Source: Mimachlamys varia (taxonomy: Eukaryota; Mollusca; Bivalvia; Pectinida; Pectinidae). From it: DNA of 64,000 bases. Below, piece after piece: positions 12,868 to 23,059 of this stretch (the first letter of the stretch is position 1; the number at the start of each line of letters is the position of its first letter). Below the pieces are notes generated by a model that ran no database searches, was not told the origin of the DNA, and saw only the letters and a program-made list of their open reading frames with translations. Made by a program: the position numbers and the translations under genes. The DNA lies in NCBI GenBank assembly GCA_947623455.1, contig OX392536.1, forward strand, positions 37,329,465 through 37,393,464. The letters are read 5' to 3'.

Positions 12868-13078
12868 TGATCAGAATATAATACACATATCATATATGTA
12901 TATCGTATACATGGTGCCTGACGATGATTCGTAAGAAGACAAATACAAAAACAATTTACACTCCCCTACATTACTTTCAGTTGCCTTGGCAGAAGAACTC
13001 TTGGAAAGGGGACATAACTCTAGCTGAACCTAGGGTTGCTCATAGTTAATTTATGAATGTACACATGAACACAAGTAA

Positions 13079-13084
13079 TTTATT
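13079..13084 (-). other. Poly(A) signal AATAAA of DUF229 gene A
   Basis: A canonical AATAAA on the minus strand lies about 50 nt downstream of the stop codon at 13134. The equivalent flank of copy B is lost, because homology between the copies stops at 13101/34346. Confidence 0.6.
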
Positions 13085-13133
13085 CATGTTAGGGGGGTAT
13101 GAATCTCACAGCCCGGGACTAGAACCCTGAGTA

Positions 13134-15191
13134 TTATGACGGTTGTTGTTTACAGAAACAGTACAATTGTAGAGCGTCTTCCTTTACACAGTGGGACTGT
13201 TTGCCGTACTTGTTAGTTCTGCTTACTTGTCCTAATAAACGGAATCGTTTATGATTGTCGACTAAAACTGTTGCCTCTAGAAGGGCGTTTCCTGGGATAG
13301 TTTCTATTAGCACTAAATATCTCTCCTCCTTTTGTTTCTCTGGCGCCTCAAAGAACTGTCGAAATGAGAAAAACTCAACATCGCCATTGGCTTTCAGGCC
13401 AAGTTCATTTTTTTCTGCATGTTTTACTTGATTTAATGACAATTTCTCACATAAATCATTATGTATATCCAAAAGAAGGTTGATTTCATCCACAACGAAC
13501 GTAGCTATCCTTTTGACAACTGGTAAACTAACCGATATTTCTTCAGATGCATAGCACGCGCAGTAGTGTTCCGGGACCCCAGCTTGTGCGCAGGACCGGG
13601 ATTCCGGGATCGGTGAAAAAAGACTAATACCTCTTGCTAACGCAGGTGCCGCAGAATTAGAATCATAATTTGAGTTCAAAATATCTTGTAATGTTTCGTG
13701 GAAATCGAAATGAGTCGTTAAACGTTGTGAATTGTTTTTCATGTTTTGTACTAATGATGGGTATCTGTCTCGGAGTTTAGGCGGAACTGCAATCTGCAGG
13801 AGTGGCATTCTCTCTTCGATACGGCCGACATACGTGTTACGAATCGAATCTATCCTCGATCCATGATCGCTCAGAAATATAACAAAAGAATTATCAAAAT
13901 GTCCATTCTCGTTTATCCACTTAAAAAAATCTTTGAAATCGTCATCTCCTAATTCAAGAAAATTAACATAATCGTGACTAATTTCATTAAGCCATGTGAA
14001 ACTGAACCGCAATTTGTGGCTGTAGCGTTTGAAGAATTCCTTTGTATGATTCAAAGATATAATATGTTTTGGCGTGTTTCCGTAGCACAAGGTTGACGTT
14101 TTTTTCAGACCAATTTTCTGATCCTCGAAACCCATTAAAGCGGAGTTGATGAGGGTGCCTAGAAGGTCCACTTTTTTCACTCCCCGCCAGTACGGCCGCA
14201 TGTAGTGATCAGTTGGCTGTCTATCAAACCCTGCTTTGTTCAAGTTGAACATATTGATGTCTGCATAATCCTCAGAGAACATGGTAGCATACCCAGCCTT
14301 CTCCATGGTATACCACACGAATGGGTAACGGTCAAATTTGACGGAAGTGACGTCTTCAGATGGCAGCTCGTTCGAGAACGCTTTTTTCCCCGTCAACATC
14401 GGCACAACATTTGGAAAGGTATTGTCACCGACCTTCATGTGACCTGTGAATTCAAATGCTTTCATTTCATTTCGCAGATAGGCGACTGTTTTTGGCAATT
14501 TCCTTATAGCTGCTAGTCTGGAAACGGCATCTACACCAAGAATCAGTATACTCAATTGGTCATCACTTTCCCGTCGTATTTTCCGAGTTTCTTCAACTGT
14601 CCTTGAATCAATTTGATAATGCATCACATCGTATACATTCCTAGAACTAGAATCTGTACATTTAACGCGGAAATAATCTCCAGTCACCCTTGTGGGTTCT
14701 TTCAGCTTCACTTCCGGTTCAAAGTCCACATAGTCGTCATTACCTTTTTGTCTTTTTACCACGCTGTACACGCACGTGACTCCCGCTAGGTGGTGCTGTT
14801 GGATGGCCGATTTGTTGTACTGGAGATAACCATCGTCATTCACAAACACGAGGGTGGGGTTGTCATCACATTTTATCTTATTCGGATGCCAGTCAAATTT
14901 CTTTATAGATTCGTCGAAAGGATTAACTTTCGGTATGATACACTTGCCGTAAACATTTTCATTTGTGAATGTAAATCTGGGCGTGAGTGTATATTTTGAC
15001 ATCATATACATAACAAAAACAATAGAGACTGTCAGTAAAATTAATTTCCGGTTCCGTTGTTGGGACTTCCGGTTTCCAGTTATTATGGACCTCATATTGT
15101 CGTAGATAAATAGCCATGTAATGTAGAAGGGTTGAAGGATGATGTATGGGATATCAGTGAAGATGTACCCGTTGGAGGATGAATGGGTCAT
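13134..15191 (-). CDS. DUF229-type alkaline-phosphatase/sulfatase-fold membrane protein, copy A
   Basis: Predicted 685 aa, apparently a membrane-anchored extracellular or luminal protein of the DUF229 family. These are invertebrate-rich relatives of sulfatases and alkaline phosphatases whose substrates are mostly unknown. Hydrophobic stretches lie at about 16-30 and 50-64 (LILLTVSIVFVMYMM), giving a likely type II anchor. The fold is indicated by LILGVDAVSR (216-225), TFPNVVPMLTG (258-268), ISHD (404-407) and SDHGSR (441-446), where Asp-His are the expected metal ligands. A cysteine-rich CAQAGVPEHYCACY follows at about 534-547. I chose the ATG at 15191: the frame stays open upstream only to a stop near 15248, with no earlier in-frame ATG. 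A 3' splice site (ttctttttcag) precedes the exon at 15251. A short upstream ORF ends in TAATG overlapping this start. Copy B at 34379-36439 is about 95% identical. Coding status is strong; enzymatic activity is not shown. Confidence 0.93.
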   Translation of the reverse strand: MTHSSSNGYIFTDIPYIILQPFYITWLFIYDNMRSIITGNRKSQQRNRKLILLTVSIVFVMYMMSKYTLTPRFTFTNENVYGKCIIPKVNPFDESIKKFDWHPNKIKCDDNPTLVFVNDDGYLQYNKSAIQQHHLAGVTCVYSVVKRQKGNDDYVDFEPEVKLKEPTRVTGDYFRVKCTDSSSRNVYDVMHYQIDSRTVEETRKIRRESDDQLSILILGVDAVSRLAAIRKLPKTVAYLRNEMKAFEFTGHMKVGDNTFPNVVPMLTGKKAFSNELPSEDVTSVKFDRYPFVWYTMEKAGYATMFSEDYADINMFNLNKAGFDRQPTDHYMRPYWRGVKKVDLLGTLINSALMGFEDQKIGLKKTSTLCYGNTPKHIISLNHTKEFFKRYSHKLRFSFTWLNEISHDYVNFLELGDDDFKDFFKWINENGHFDNSFVIFLSDHGSRIDSIRNTYVGRIEERMPLLQIAVPPKLRDRYPSLVQNMKNNSQRLTTHFDFHETLQDILNSNYDSNSAAPALARGISLFSPIPESRSCAQAGVPEHYCACYASEEISVSLPVVKRIATFVVDEINLLLDIHNDLCEKLSLNQVKHAEKNELGLKANGDVEFFSFRQFFEAPEKQKEERYLVLIETIPGNALLEATVLVDNHKRFRLLGQVSRTNKYGKQSHCVKEDALQLYCFCKQQPS

Positions 15192-15235
15192 TAGGAAGAA
15201 GGAGCTGGTCTGCAGTACCGACACGAATGACGCAT
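15191..15235 (-). promoter_or_regulatory. 14-codon upstream ORF overlapping the DUF229-A start
   Basis: In the exon 2 leader an ATG at 15235 opens a 14-codon frame (MRHSCRYCRPAPSS). Its TAA overlaps the main ATG as TAATG at 15193-15189, a layout suited to termination-reinitiation control. Copy B has ccc in place of this upstream ATG, so the paralogs may differ in translation. The role is inference; the arrangement is visible. Confidence 0.5.
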
Positions 15236-15353
15236 GTAATTTAGATTAACCCTGAAAAAGAATTCATAAACAAATTGCTTAAAAGGAAAAATTATAAAAC
15301 ATGGAGAGTGTAGAAAAACAATGTACCGTCTATTTTGGTTTTGAAACAATGAC

Positions 15354-15593
15354 ATTTATTTTGGACATTTACGAAACAAGTTCTCGAAGTTATATTAATC
15401 GCTCGTTGGCCTGTCTGAATGTTTGCGCGCGGAAGTTTTATTTTGGGAGGAAACCGGTGTACTCATAGAAACCACATATAGTCTAGCAGGTGACCCCATA
15501 CTTTACAAGTCTGATCAGGGAATCGAACACCGGCTGCCTTGGTGAAAGGCAAGACTTTGTGCGCTATTCACTGCACCACCCTACCACCAGACC
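15354..15593 (-). mobile_element. tRNA-derived SINE in intron 1 of DUF229-A, shared with copy B
   Basis: Same family as 9038-9289: minus-strand head ggtggtgcagtgaatagcgc, then a B-box-like segment and a ggtttcctcccaaaataaaa-like centre. Flanking aacaatgac at about 15345-15353 and 15595-15603 fits a target-site duplication. A diverged, partly deleted copy sits at the matching place in gene B (36850-37020), so this insertion predates the segmental duplication. Confidence 0.85.
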
Positions 15594-15824
15594 AACAATG
15601 ACTAACCAGAGGGTCTCAATTTTGTATTACATGGATTTCAAATAAATAAATATATAAATCACTACAAAGAAAATATAAAATAACTAGACGAGGTAGCTTG
15701 TAAAACTTGTATTAGAATTACAGAAACTTTTACATCCTTCCCCAAAATCCGACTTAAAATACCCGGAAAATATAGGAAAGTGTCAAAACTTATATTCAGA
15801 TGAATCTGCTATATATTTGGTTAA

Positions 15825-16022
15825 TTTTATTTTACATAATATTAACAACCACGGTCATTTAAGGACGTGCCGGGTTTTGGAGTGGATGAACGCCGGCAAA
15901 CCCGGAGAAGAAGCCCGACCTACAGTCAGTACCTCAGTAACTGCCCCACGTGGATTTCGCATCCCTGGTAGAGGGCTAGTGGTAGAATGTAGGAGCACCT
16001 TGACCACTCAATCAACGCGGTC
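15825..16022 (-). mobile_element. Second tRNA-derived SINE family, intron 1 of DUF229-A only
   Basis: On the minus strand the head is gagtggtcaaggtgctccta (A-box-like), followed by ggatgcgaaatccacgtggg (B-box-like) and a tail ending ttaaatgaccgtggttgtta. The tail is typical of molluscan tRNA-SINEs as I remember them. The corresponding intron of gene B lacks it, so it arrived after the duplication or was lost from B. Confidence 0.65.
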
Positions 16023-16117
16023 CCACATATATATTATATTGAACACATCACACAACGCTATATAACGCAATGATTCAACAAAACTTACGTAGCCATAAAA
16101 AAAATAAAACAACTTAC

Positions 16118-16290
16118 CACTAGCGATTGGAGGCCATAATCACACAATACTGGATCCGGCAGACTTAGCTGTGTACCATTACAGACCGGAAACAGTGCTT
16201 GAGTCACAGCTAAAAAGCAGTGCTTAAATCACAGCTAGGGACACCGATCTGAAAGAATGGACGAAACACTTCCCTTTATAAATCTGCAAA
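16118..16290 (-). promoter_or_regulatory. Promoter and non-coding first exon of DUF229-A
   Basis: A TATA box (tttataaag, minus strand, 16275-16284) should start transcription near 16250. The exon ends at 16118 in a consensus donor (gctagtg|gtaagtt). Splicing to the acceptor before 15251 removes about 866 bp. The block acgaaacacttcc, ttttataaatc, gcaaacagtg is conserved at the same place upstream of gene B (38401-38434), supporting a functional promoter. The leader contains two further short ATG frames. Confidence 0.65.
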
Positions 16291-17261
16291 CAGTGATCTT
16301 CGTTGAAATCAACTGGGATTAGGAAATAAGATTTTAAAAAACAATATGTGTTCGACGGTTTTAAGTTTCCTTTTTCATACAGTGTATACAAAGTCATGTA
16401 CATACATATGTATATATTAGCATAAATTCAACGTGCAACCGTATAATGATCTCATTATTTTTTGTCACGTACGTACTAACAAATGAAACAAAACTCGCGG
16501 TTTCTGCTGGCTAGGGACTATAGCTCCTGAAAACGTCAGTCTCTTACAAGAGGTGTACAAGGCCTTTATCCATGAAGTGATTATATTTAATTTTACTTAG
16601 AGCTGTGAATGATCTCGCGCGTACAGACCCCATTGGCCATCTTAAAACTTATTAAGAACAACATGTGAAGCAGCAATAGTTTACCCCTGGTTTACCTGAA
16701 TGATTATCTAATCAAAGTCTAAAAAGTACCAGAATAAATGTGTTACTCTTGGAATTTTTATCAACCCTCAAATAACAATACCTATGAACTTCGGGATTCT
16801 AAGAATTGTTCTAAATTCAGTAAAAATCCGGAACATGTGAAATATGTGTATGTATTATATTTGGCTACAACATATTTGTTATTAAAAATGAGATAATTAA
16901 TAAAGATGTGATTTTTTTATTATTACTATTGGTTAATTCATCGCTTTATCGGATGGTGTTTAAAACATAAATTATTTATGACCAATTTTCGTTGGTTTTA
17001 TTACATGTAAAAACACGTTTGTAATAGTAAAAGTAATAAATTATCAGTTTATTCGAGTTATTTCCCTTGATACGCTATATCTGTATCAGAACAGCAGTTG
17101 GTTTTAGAATTATTGGATGAATATGCTGTAAAATAACTCAATGTACCATTTATCATTGAACTGGATATCCAATAATGTTGCAGGTTAATCAATGCGCATG
17201 TTGGAATGAAAGATACAATTTGCAGTTTTGTTTTATATCATTGAGGATGTACACATATATA
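16291..17261. other. Anonymous AT-rich DNA
   Basis: Up to about 16480 it still aligns loosely with the region upstream of gene B. Beyond that nothing recognisable is seen. Confidence 0.5.
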
Positions 17262-17432
17262 CTACATCTAAACCTCGTTATCTCGAACCTGTGTAACTCG
17301 AAGACCACGTTTAATTCGAAATATTTCGTCAACCCAGGCTAGACTTTACACTACGGGTTCAAAATCACCTAAATCGAATACTCGGATAACTCGAAGTGTT
17401 TTTCGTGGTCCCACCACAGGTTCGACTGTATA
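17262..17432. mobile_element. Degenerate pogo/Tigger-like MITE
   Basis: The left end (aaacctcgttatctcgaacc) and right end (ccaccacaggttcgactgta) are imperfect inverted repeats. Internal motifs such as aactcgaag and ggataactcgaagtg are typical of pogo-type mariner elements. Ends have decayed and no transposase is present. Confidence 0.5.
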
Positions 17433-17890
17433 ATGGTAGTCATTCTTAAAAACGATTATTAAGTGATAAAATGTGCAAGTAATTTTTGAATACTAAACAA
17501 TAAAAACAAACTGTATCGTATAAGATAATGTGAGTTTTAATACACAAGTTATCAAAATGCCAAATTATTTTACGTTCATGAATAATTAAAGAGTTCAGGT
17601 GGATGATAATAGGTACGCATAGAAAATGTTCGTTTCGTGTCATTCTTCTGCCACTCTACATGAACAAAATTGTTTAACAATAAATAAAACAATGGAAATC
17701 TAAATTAGCATAATGCTATTCCATAGGCAGGGAATCAATATATCGTCCTCGGCGAAGGTAATGGTTAAATGATCAAAGTAAATTCCACAAAGAATATTTA
17801 AAATTGTTATGTGTTGATGTAAATTGTACTGTAACTAATAAAAATGCCTTAATTTGGTAGCATTTTACGTGTCAACAAAACGAATGCGAT
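17433..17890. other. Anonymous AT-rich DNA
   Basis: No gene, repeat or conserved structure was recognised in this stretch. Confidence 0.4.
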
Positions 17891-18377
17891 AAAATGTATT
17901 TTCTCATATCTCGCCATGTTGGATAGAGGTTGCCCATGTAAGAAGAAAGCTATGTAAGAAAAATCTTTCTCTCATTTCTAAGTGTGTAATACTGGCCTGT
18001 CCAGGGCAATACACCTGTGATCGCTGTGGTTGTATTACACACCTACCCATGCAATACAGCCACGGCGTGACGTCACAATGGTGCAACAATGACTTGACGT
18101 CACGAGTTCGGTAAAATCTGATGCCAACAAGGAAAAATGGCGACGTGATGAAATTAAAACCTTCCACGATATTTTAACCGTGTACATAAGAAAGCTGAGA
18201 TTGTTTTTTCTGCGCAAACTACGTTTGCAAATATGGGGTATGCTTAATCCTGCTGTATCCTTTGTTTTCGTCAAAAAAGCTCAAGGAAAAAGTTGATATT
18301 TTCAAAATGGTGGCCAGTCAAAAGTATTTTCATGGTTTTTGAACTTATTCAGGTAGTTGAAATGAGAGAAAAATACC

Positions 18378-18522
18378 CTTTCATGGCCAGGGGTGTAAGA
18401 TAGGGAAATTCCACCCTCGGGATTTTCAAATTTGGCAAAACCCTCGGCAAAGTCTCGGGTTTTATCAAATTTGAAAACCCCTCGGGTGGAATTTCCCTAT
18501 CTTACACCCCTGGCCATGAAAG
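18378..18522. repeat. 145-bp near-perfect palindrome, unit 1
   Basis: Arms begin ctttcatggccaggggtgta and end tacacccctggccatgaaag. Inside, aaattccaccctcggg pairs with cccctcgggtggaattt. The sequence could extrude as a long hairpin. Unit 2 has a shortened version at about 18908-18980. Confidence 0.92.
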
Positions 18523-19360
18523 AGTCTTATATTCTCTCATTTGTAGGTGTGTAATACTGGCCTGTCTAGGGCAATACACCTATGATCGCTGTGGTTGTAT
18601 TACACACCTACCCATGCAATACAGTCACGGCGTGACGTCACAATGGCACAACAATGACGTGACGTCACGAGTTCGGTAAAATCTGATGCCAACAAGGAAA
18701 AATGGCGACGTGATGAAATTAAAACCTTCCACGATATTTTAACCGTGTACATAAGAAAGCTGAGATTTGCTTAATCTTGCTGTATCATTTGTTTTCGTCA
18801 AAAAAGCTCAAGGAAAAAGTTGATATTTTCAAAATGGTGGCCAGTCAAAAGTATTTTCATAGTTTTTGAACTTATTCAGGTAGTTGAAATGAGAGAAAAA
18901 TACCCTTTCATGGCCAAAGGTGTAAGATAGGGAAATTCCAGCCTCGGGATTTTCCTATCTTACACCCCTGGCCATGAAAGAGTGTTGGATAGGGTTTGCC
19001 CATGTAAGAAAGCTATGTAAGAAAAATCTATCTTACATAGCATATCACGCGACGTGACGTCACAATGGCTCAACAATGACGTGACGTCACGAATACGGTA
19101 AACTCTGATGCCGGAAAGAGAAAACGACGGCGTGATGAAATTAAAACCTTTCATAAAATTTTAACCATAAACACCAGTTAGAGGAGATTAATTTTTCTGC
19201 GCAAACTAAGTTTGCAAATATAGGGTATGCTTAAACTCGCTGTCTTATTCATTTTCGTCAAAAAAGCTCAAGGAAAATGTTGAAATTTCAAAATGGCAGC
19301 CTGTTTAAACATATTTTCATGGTTTTTGAGCTTATTCGGGTAGTTGATATGAGAGAAAAA

Positions 19361-19513
19361 GACTCTTTCATTATGTGTGTATGAAGGATAGGGATATTCC
19401 ACCCTCGGGATCACAAAATGTGGTAAAACCCTCGGCAAGCCTCGGGTTTCACCACATTTTGTGACCCCTCGGGTGGAATATCCCTATCCTACATACACGC
19501 ATATGAAAGAGTC
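19361..19513. repeat. Palindrome, unit 3
   Basis: Arms gactctttcat ... atgaaagagtc enclose gatattccaccctcgggatc and its inverse. A sister palindrome lies at 19850-20002 in unit 4. Confidence 0.9.
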
Positions 19514-19849
19514 TTATAATCTTACATAGCATTTCACGCGGCGTGACGTCACAATGGCTTAACAATGACGTGACGTCACGAATACGGTAAACTCTGATGC
19601 CGGAAAGAGAAAACGATGGCGTGATAAAATTAAAACCTTTCATAAAATTTTAACCATTAACACCAGTTAGAGGAGATTAATTTTTCTGCGCAAACTAAGT
19701 TTGCAAATATAGGGTATGCTTAAACTCGCTGTCTTATTCATTTTCGTCAAAAAAGCTCAAGGAAAATGTTGAAATTTCAAAATGGTAGCCTGTTTAAACA
19801 TATTTTCATGGTTTTTGAGCTTATTCGGGTAGTTGATATGAGAGAAAAA

Positions 19850-20002
19850 GACTCTTTCATTATGTGTGTATGTAGGTTAGGGATATTCCACCCTCGGGAT
19901 CACAAAATGTGGTAAAACCCTCGGCAAGCCTCGGGTTTCACCACATTTTGTTACCCCTCGGGTGGAATATCCCTATCCTACATACACGCATATGAAAGAG
20001 TC
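19850..20002. repeat. Palindrome, unit 4
   Basis: Same design as 19361-19513 with few differences, consistent with recent duplication of a 489-bp unit. Confidence 0.9.
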
Positions 20003-20340
20003 TTATATTATTGCTTTCCAAATATTTTATTTGACCACCAAACAGAACCCTGTAAATGGGCCATTTCTATCCCAGTATGCAGGGCAGTAGCATGACTCCG
20101 GATGAGGTACATATACTTCGTACAAAATGTACATTGATAATAAATCATCCAAACGATACAACTTGGTGGAGCTGCAAAGTACCACCAACAGGTTTTGAAT
20201 TCCTGGTTACAGTGTCAAATAAGATTTGATTTGTTCAAATTTCTTCTTTTGACACATATTTTATTATCTGTATAATACATGTTGATGTAATAGTGGAATT
20301 TAACGATGAATCCCGCAACAAAATTATAAGCTTATGTCGA

Positions 20341-20628
20341 TTACATTTTCGGCCGTCCTCTTAGCAGTTCCGCCTTAACCATTAGGGCAATTTTCCGTGC
20401 CTTGCTTCGAAATAGATCAAAGATGAACACAAAAAAGTCGTTGTCGTCACGTAAGTTATCTTCCGACAATTTTATCTGATTGAACTGCCCCTTTGGTTTT
20501 TCTACGTGTGATTTAAATTTCGAACATTCATGATCAGCTGCAAAAGCATATATTTTATCATTTTTTACGTTTTCTAACTTTTCTTCTTCATTCACAACTA
20601 TTGTTCGCCACACTTTGTCTTCTTTCAC
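20341..20628 (-). CDS. Unrecognised lysine/glutamate-rich open frame, possible exon
   Basis: An open frame of about 95 codons rich in K, E and D (EEEKLENVKNDK, SKARKIALMVKAELLRGRPK), ending in TAA at 20341. It has no in-frame ATG at its 5' end: the frame begins after a TGA with GTG-AAA-GAA. Just upstream on the minus strand, ctttttacag|gtttcccc and gtggaa|gtgagtg look like an acceptor and a donor of a small exon. It could be a terminal exon, a gene fragment or chance. I recognise no family. Coding potential is only modestly above background. Confidence 0.22.
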   Translation of the reverse strand: MKEDKVWRTIVVNEEEKLENVKNDKIYAFAADHECSKFKSHVEKPKGQFNQIKLSEDNLRDDNDFFVFIFDLFRSKARKIALMVKAELLRGRPKM

Positions 20629-20639
20629 TCACTTCCACA

Positions 20640-21860
20640 CAGGGCACTTAATTACATGATCAATGGGGAAACCTGTAAAAAGATTCAATACATCATTCTT
20701 ATTGTCTGCATTTGAAACAAAATAATTGTATGGGTGTAAACTGCAATGAATATCACCTGGTTGCGGGTTTACAACGCGTAACAGTTACGTAAATTAACGT
20801 AGACTTCTACGGGGTGTTTCACGTAACTTCACACTCTCATACAGGTTTTCATATTTTTAAATTATACCGGAAGTTAATGATCCAACATAATGTAATTATT
20901 CTTATGTTTTACATTGTTAAACATCAAACAATGTCTTTGGACTTGACATAAGACGAAACTTACTTCAATTTATGGCGTGGTCAGAACTTTCAGGAGTGGA
21001 ACTCTTCAGTGTATTGAGAACGACTAATTACAGCCCAATATAATTAAATAGAACACGGGAGCGCCCGTTACGGCCGGATCTTTAATTTGATATAATGTTG
21101 AACTGGTCGGATCTGATACTGCCTCATGAGCTATAGATAAGAAATATACTGGGCTCCAAGATCCCGTTGGGGTCTATTGTTTTCAATAAATTCATAAATT
21201 GTATCCAATTTTGATATCTTACATCCTGTCATAAATTACACGTTTTTCTTTCCGTTATATTTCACATGTTCATACCTCTCGGTGATTCATTTACGGAGAT
21301 TAAAAGTCTATCATATGTCGGTACATTTTCTTGTATGTGTGATAGGAAATTTCAACCCGCGAGTAAAGAATTTAGGGTTAGAACCGAGGTTTGTCGAGGG
21401 TCTGACCCAAAGTTCTACAACCGGAGGAAGAATTTCCCTATCCAACATTACTATAACATATGATACTACTTTTCTCGCACCTTTTAATGCAAAATACGTT
21501 GTACGGATGGGAATCGATCCAACATGGGGGAATAGAAAACTTTTTATTTCTTCTCGATGACTGACAATTAATATAAACCCAGCACATATTTGGAAAGATG
21601 AGAAAAACATGGTATACATAAAATACACTACGAAGCATAAGATGATTGTCAAAGTGCCAATACACGATTATATCTTAGTATCAAACTCATTTTACACGAA
21701 ACCAAACTAACAAATAAGCGTATGATGATATACGCAAAACTAAATCTACTTGGGCCTCTGGAATACCGGTGAACAAGGAAGAAGTAGACGAGTAATCTCC
21801 CTTTCATCAGCAGCCTCTAAACTCTTTAGAAAGAGAAAGTAGGATTTAGCAGTTGTTTCC
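20640..21860. other. Anonymous DNA with a decayed palindromic-repeat relic near 21345-21450
   Basis: Positions 21345-21450 (aaatttcaacccgcg ... gaatttccctatccaaca) loosely follow the hairpin motif of the 18-20 kb units. Nothing else is recognised. Confidence 0.35.
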
Positions 21861-21864
21861 CCTT

Positions 21865-22008
21865 CTCTGATTATTTATTTTGTTTGTTTTTGTTATAATG
21901 CCTATGTCTATATTTGTACCACTGTTTGTTACTGTGTTTGGAGAGGATATAGGAGGATATGCCTGCTGCCCAATCAATTTGTCTGTTGAAATTAAAATAA
22001 AAATGTGT
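21865..22008 (+). mobile_element. Probable 3' tail of a CR1/L2-type LINE
   Basis: The segment tatgcctgctgcccaatcaa resembles the 3' UTR of the LINE at 53681-56219 (minus-strand tttgcctgttgcccaatcca). Flanking atgcctatgtctatatttgt and a terminal aattaaaataaaa also fit a LINE tail. Coding sequence is absent. Confidence 0.45.
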
Positions 22009-22380
22009 GTCTGTATTTATGTGTATATACACATTCACATGAGAAGTGTACCGGCGGAGTTAGGCAAACACAAGATTTATTATTCCTTATCTTAGAGCAG
22101 GTCATACCTGTACTAACTAGACCTGTTTCATCATTCATAATATAGAAATAAAAATAGTCGTAGGAGATAAATGGAAATATAATTATTTTTCACCCTTTGT
22201 GCAATCCAACAGTACATTTTTATGTTATATTTGAAATCTAAACGTAATTTGATAAATGACAAAATGTGTCCATGCATTGCACAACAGATAAAAGAAATCC
22301 TCAAACTGCATGGGGTATATATTTGTATTCTTTTCATCAACTAGCGTGTTCACTGTTCATTTCACCAATGTCTGCAAAAG

Positions 22381-22630
22381 AGGGTGGTCGGTGGTGCAGT
22401 GGATAGCGCACTTGCCTTTCACTAAGCCGGCCGGGGTTCGATTCCCCGAGCGGACGTGAAAAGGTATAGGGGTCACTTGCCCGACCACGTGGGTTTTCTC
22501 CGGGTACTCCGGTTTCTTCCCACAATAAGACTCCTTGCGTGTTAAAATCCCGGCCAACAAGAGTGTCAATATAAGTTGTTTGACTTGTTTCCTAATTGTT
22601 GTAAAATAAATAAAGTTTTATTTCTGTTTT
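22381..22630 (+). mobile_element. tRNA-derived SINE, block A only
   Basis: A well preserved member: head ggtggtcggtggtgcagtgg, B box ggttcgattcc, centre gtgggttttctccgggtact, tail aataaagttttattt. It is flanked by aatgtctgcaaaag (22367-22380) and atatctgaaaaag (22631-22643), an imperfect target-site duplication. Block B has the uninterrupted equivalent (about 40908-40935), so the empty site survives there. Confidence 0.9.
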
Positions 22631-23059
22631 ATATCTGAAAAAGATAGCAAAACAGCAGAACACGACAATTATTAACCCGTTGATTTGCTTGGCAACAAGG
22701 CATATAATTGCTTTTCTCTCATGAGAATATGTCAATGGATGATGAAACGAAAATCTATGTTCTGTTTCGTTCCTTTTTGGAAGAAATGGTGTCATGTTTA
22801 ACATTTGTTCATGGAGATGATTCCTTCTATTTCCACCAGTTCTGTTTATCCGGATTTTCAATTCCAATGTTACCATAGATACTGTTGTTTTTACCTGGTA
22901 CCCTTTTACCTGGTATCTTTTTACCTGGTACCTCTTTGTGTACATACATTTTGTATGTATTAACATTCTTTGAACTTAATTAATATGGTCGTTTTCGCCT
23001 ATGTCCTCTGCTCGTATGTAATGAATTGTATTTACGTACAGTTTGGTTGAATAATGTTC

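Larger units (their letters stand above)
17920..20012. repeat. Four tandem palindrome-bearing units (about 490-565 bp)
   Basis: Units are marked by cacggcgtgacgtcacaatg at 18061 and 18626 and by related motifs near 19050 and 19540 (spacings 565 and 489). Each unit carries paired tgacgtcac palindromes, a gcgcaaact/agtttgcaaat stretch and a terminal hairpin. The first two units also hold gtgtgtaatactggcct ... tattacacacctaccc. Units 1-2 form one subfamily and 3-4 another. Short reading frames (MKGFNFITPSFSLSG and similar) recur because the DNA repeats. Confidence 0.9.

Noticed and set aside
14205..14516. Plus-strand open frame of 103 codons, also present at 35450-35761
   Set aside because: It is antisense to the conserved DUF229 coding exon and is shared only because that exon is duplicated.
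15192..15224. Extended N-terminus of DUF229-A starting at a GTG
   Set aside because: GTG starts are not used normally in animal nuclear genes. The first in-frame ATG is at 15191 and aligns with that of copy B.
22381..22460. Possible tRNA gene (A and B boxes present)
   Set aside because: It is the head of a SINE: no acceptor-stem closure, followed by the conserved central domain and LINE-like tail, and several copies exist in the window.
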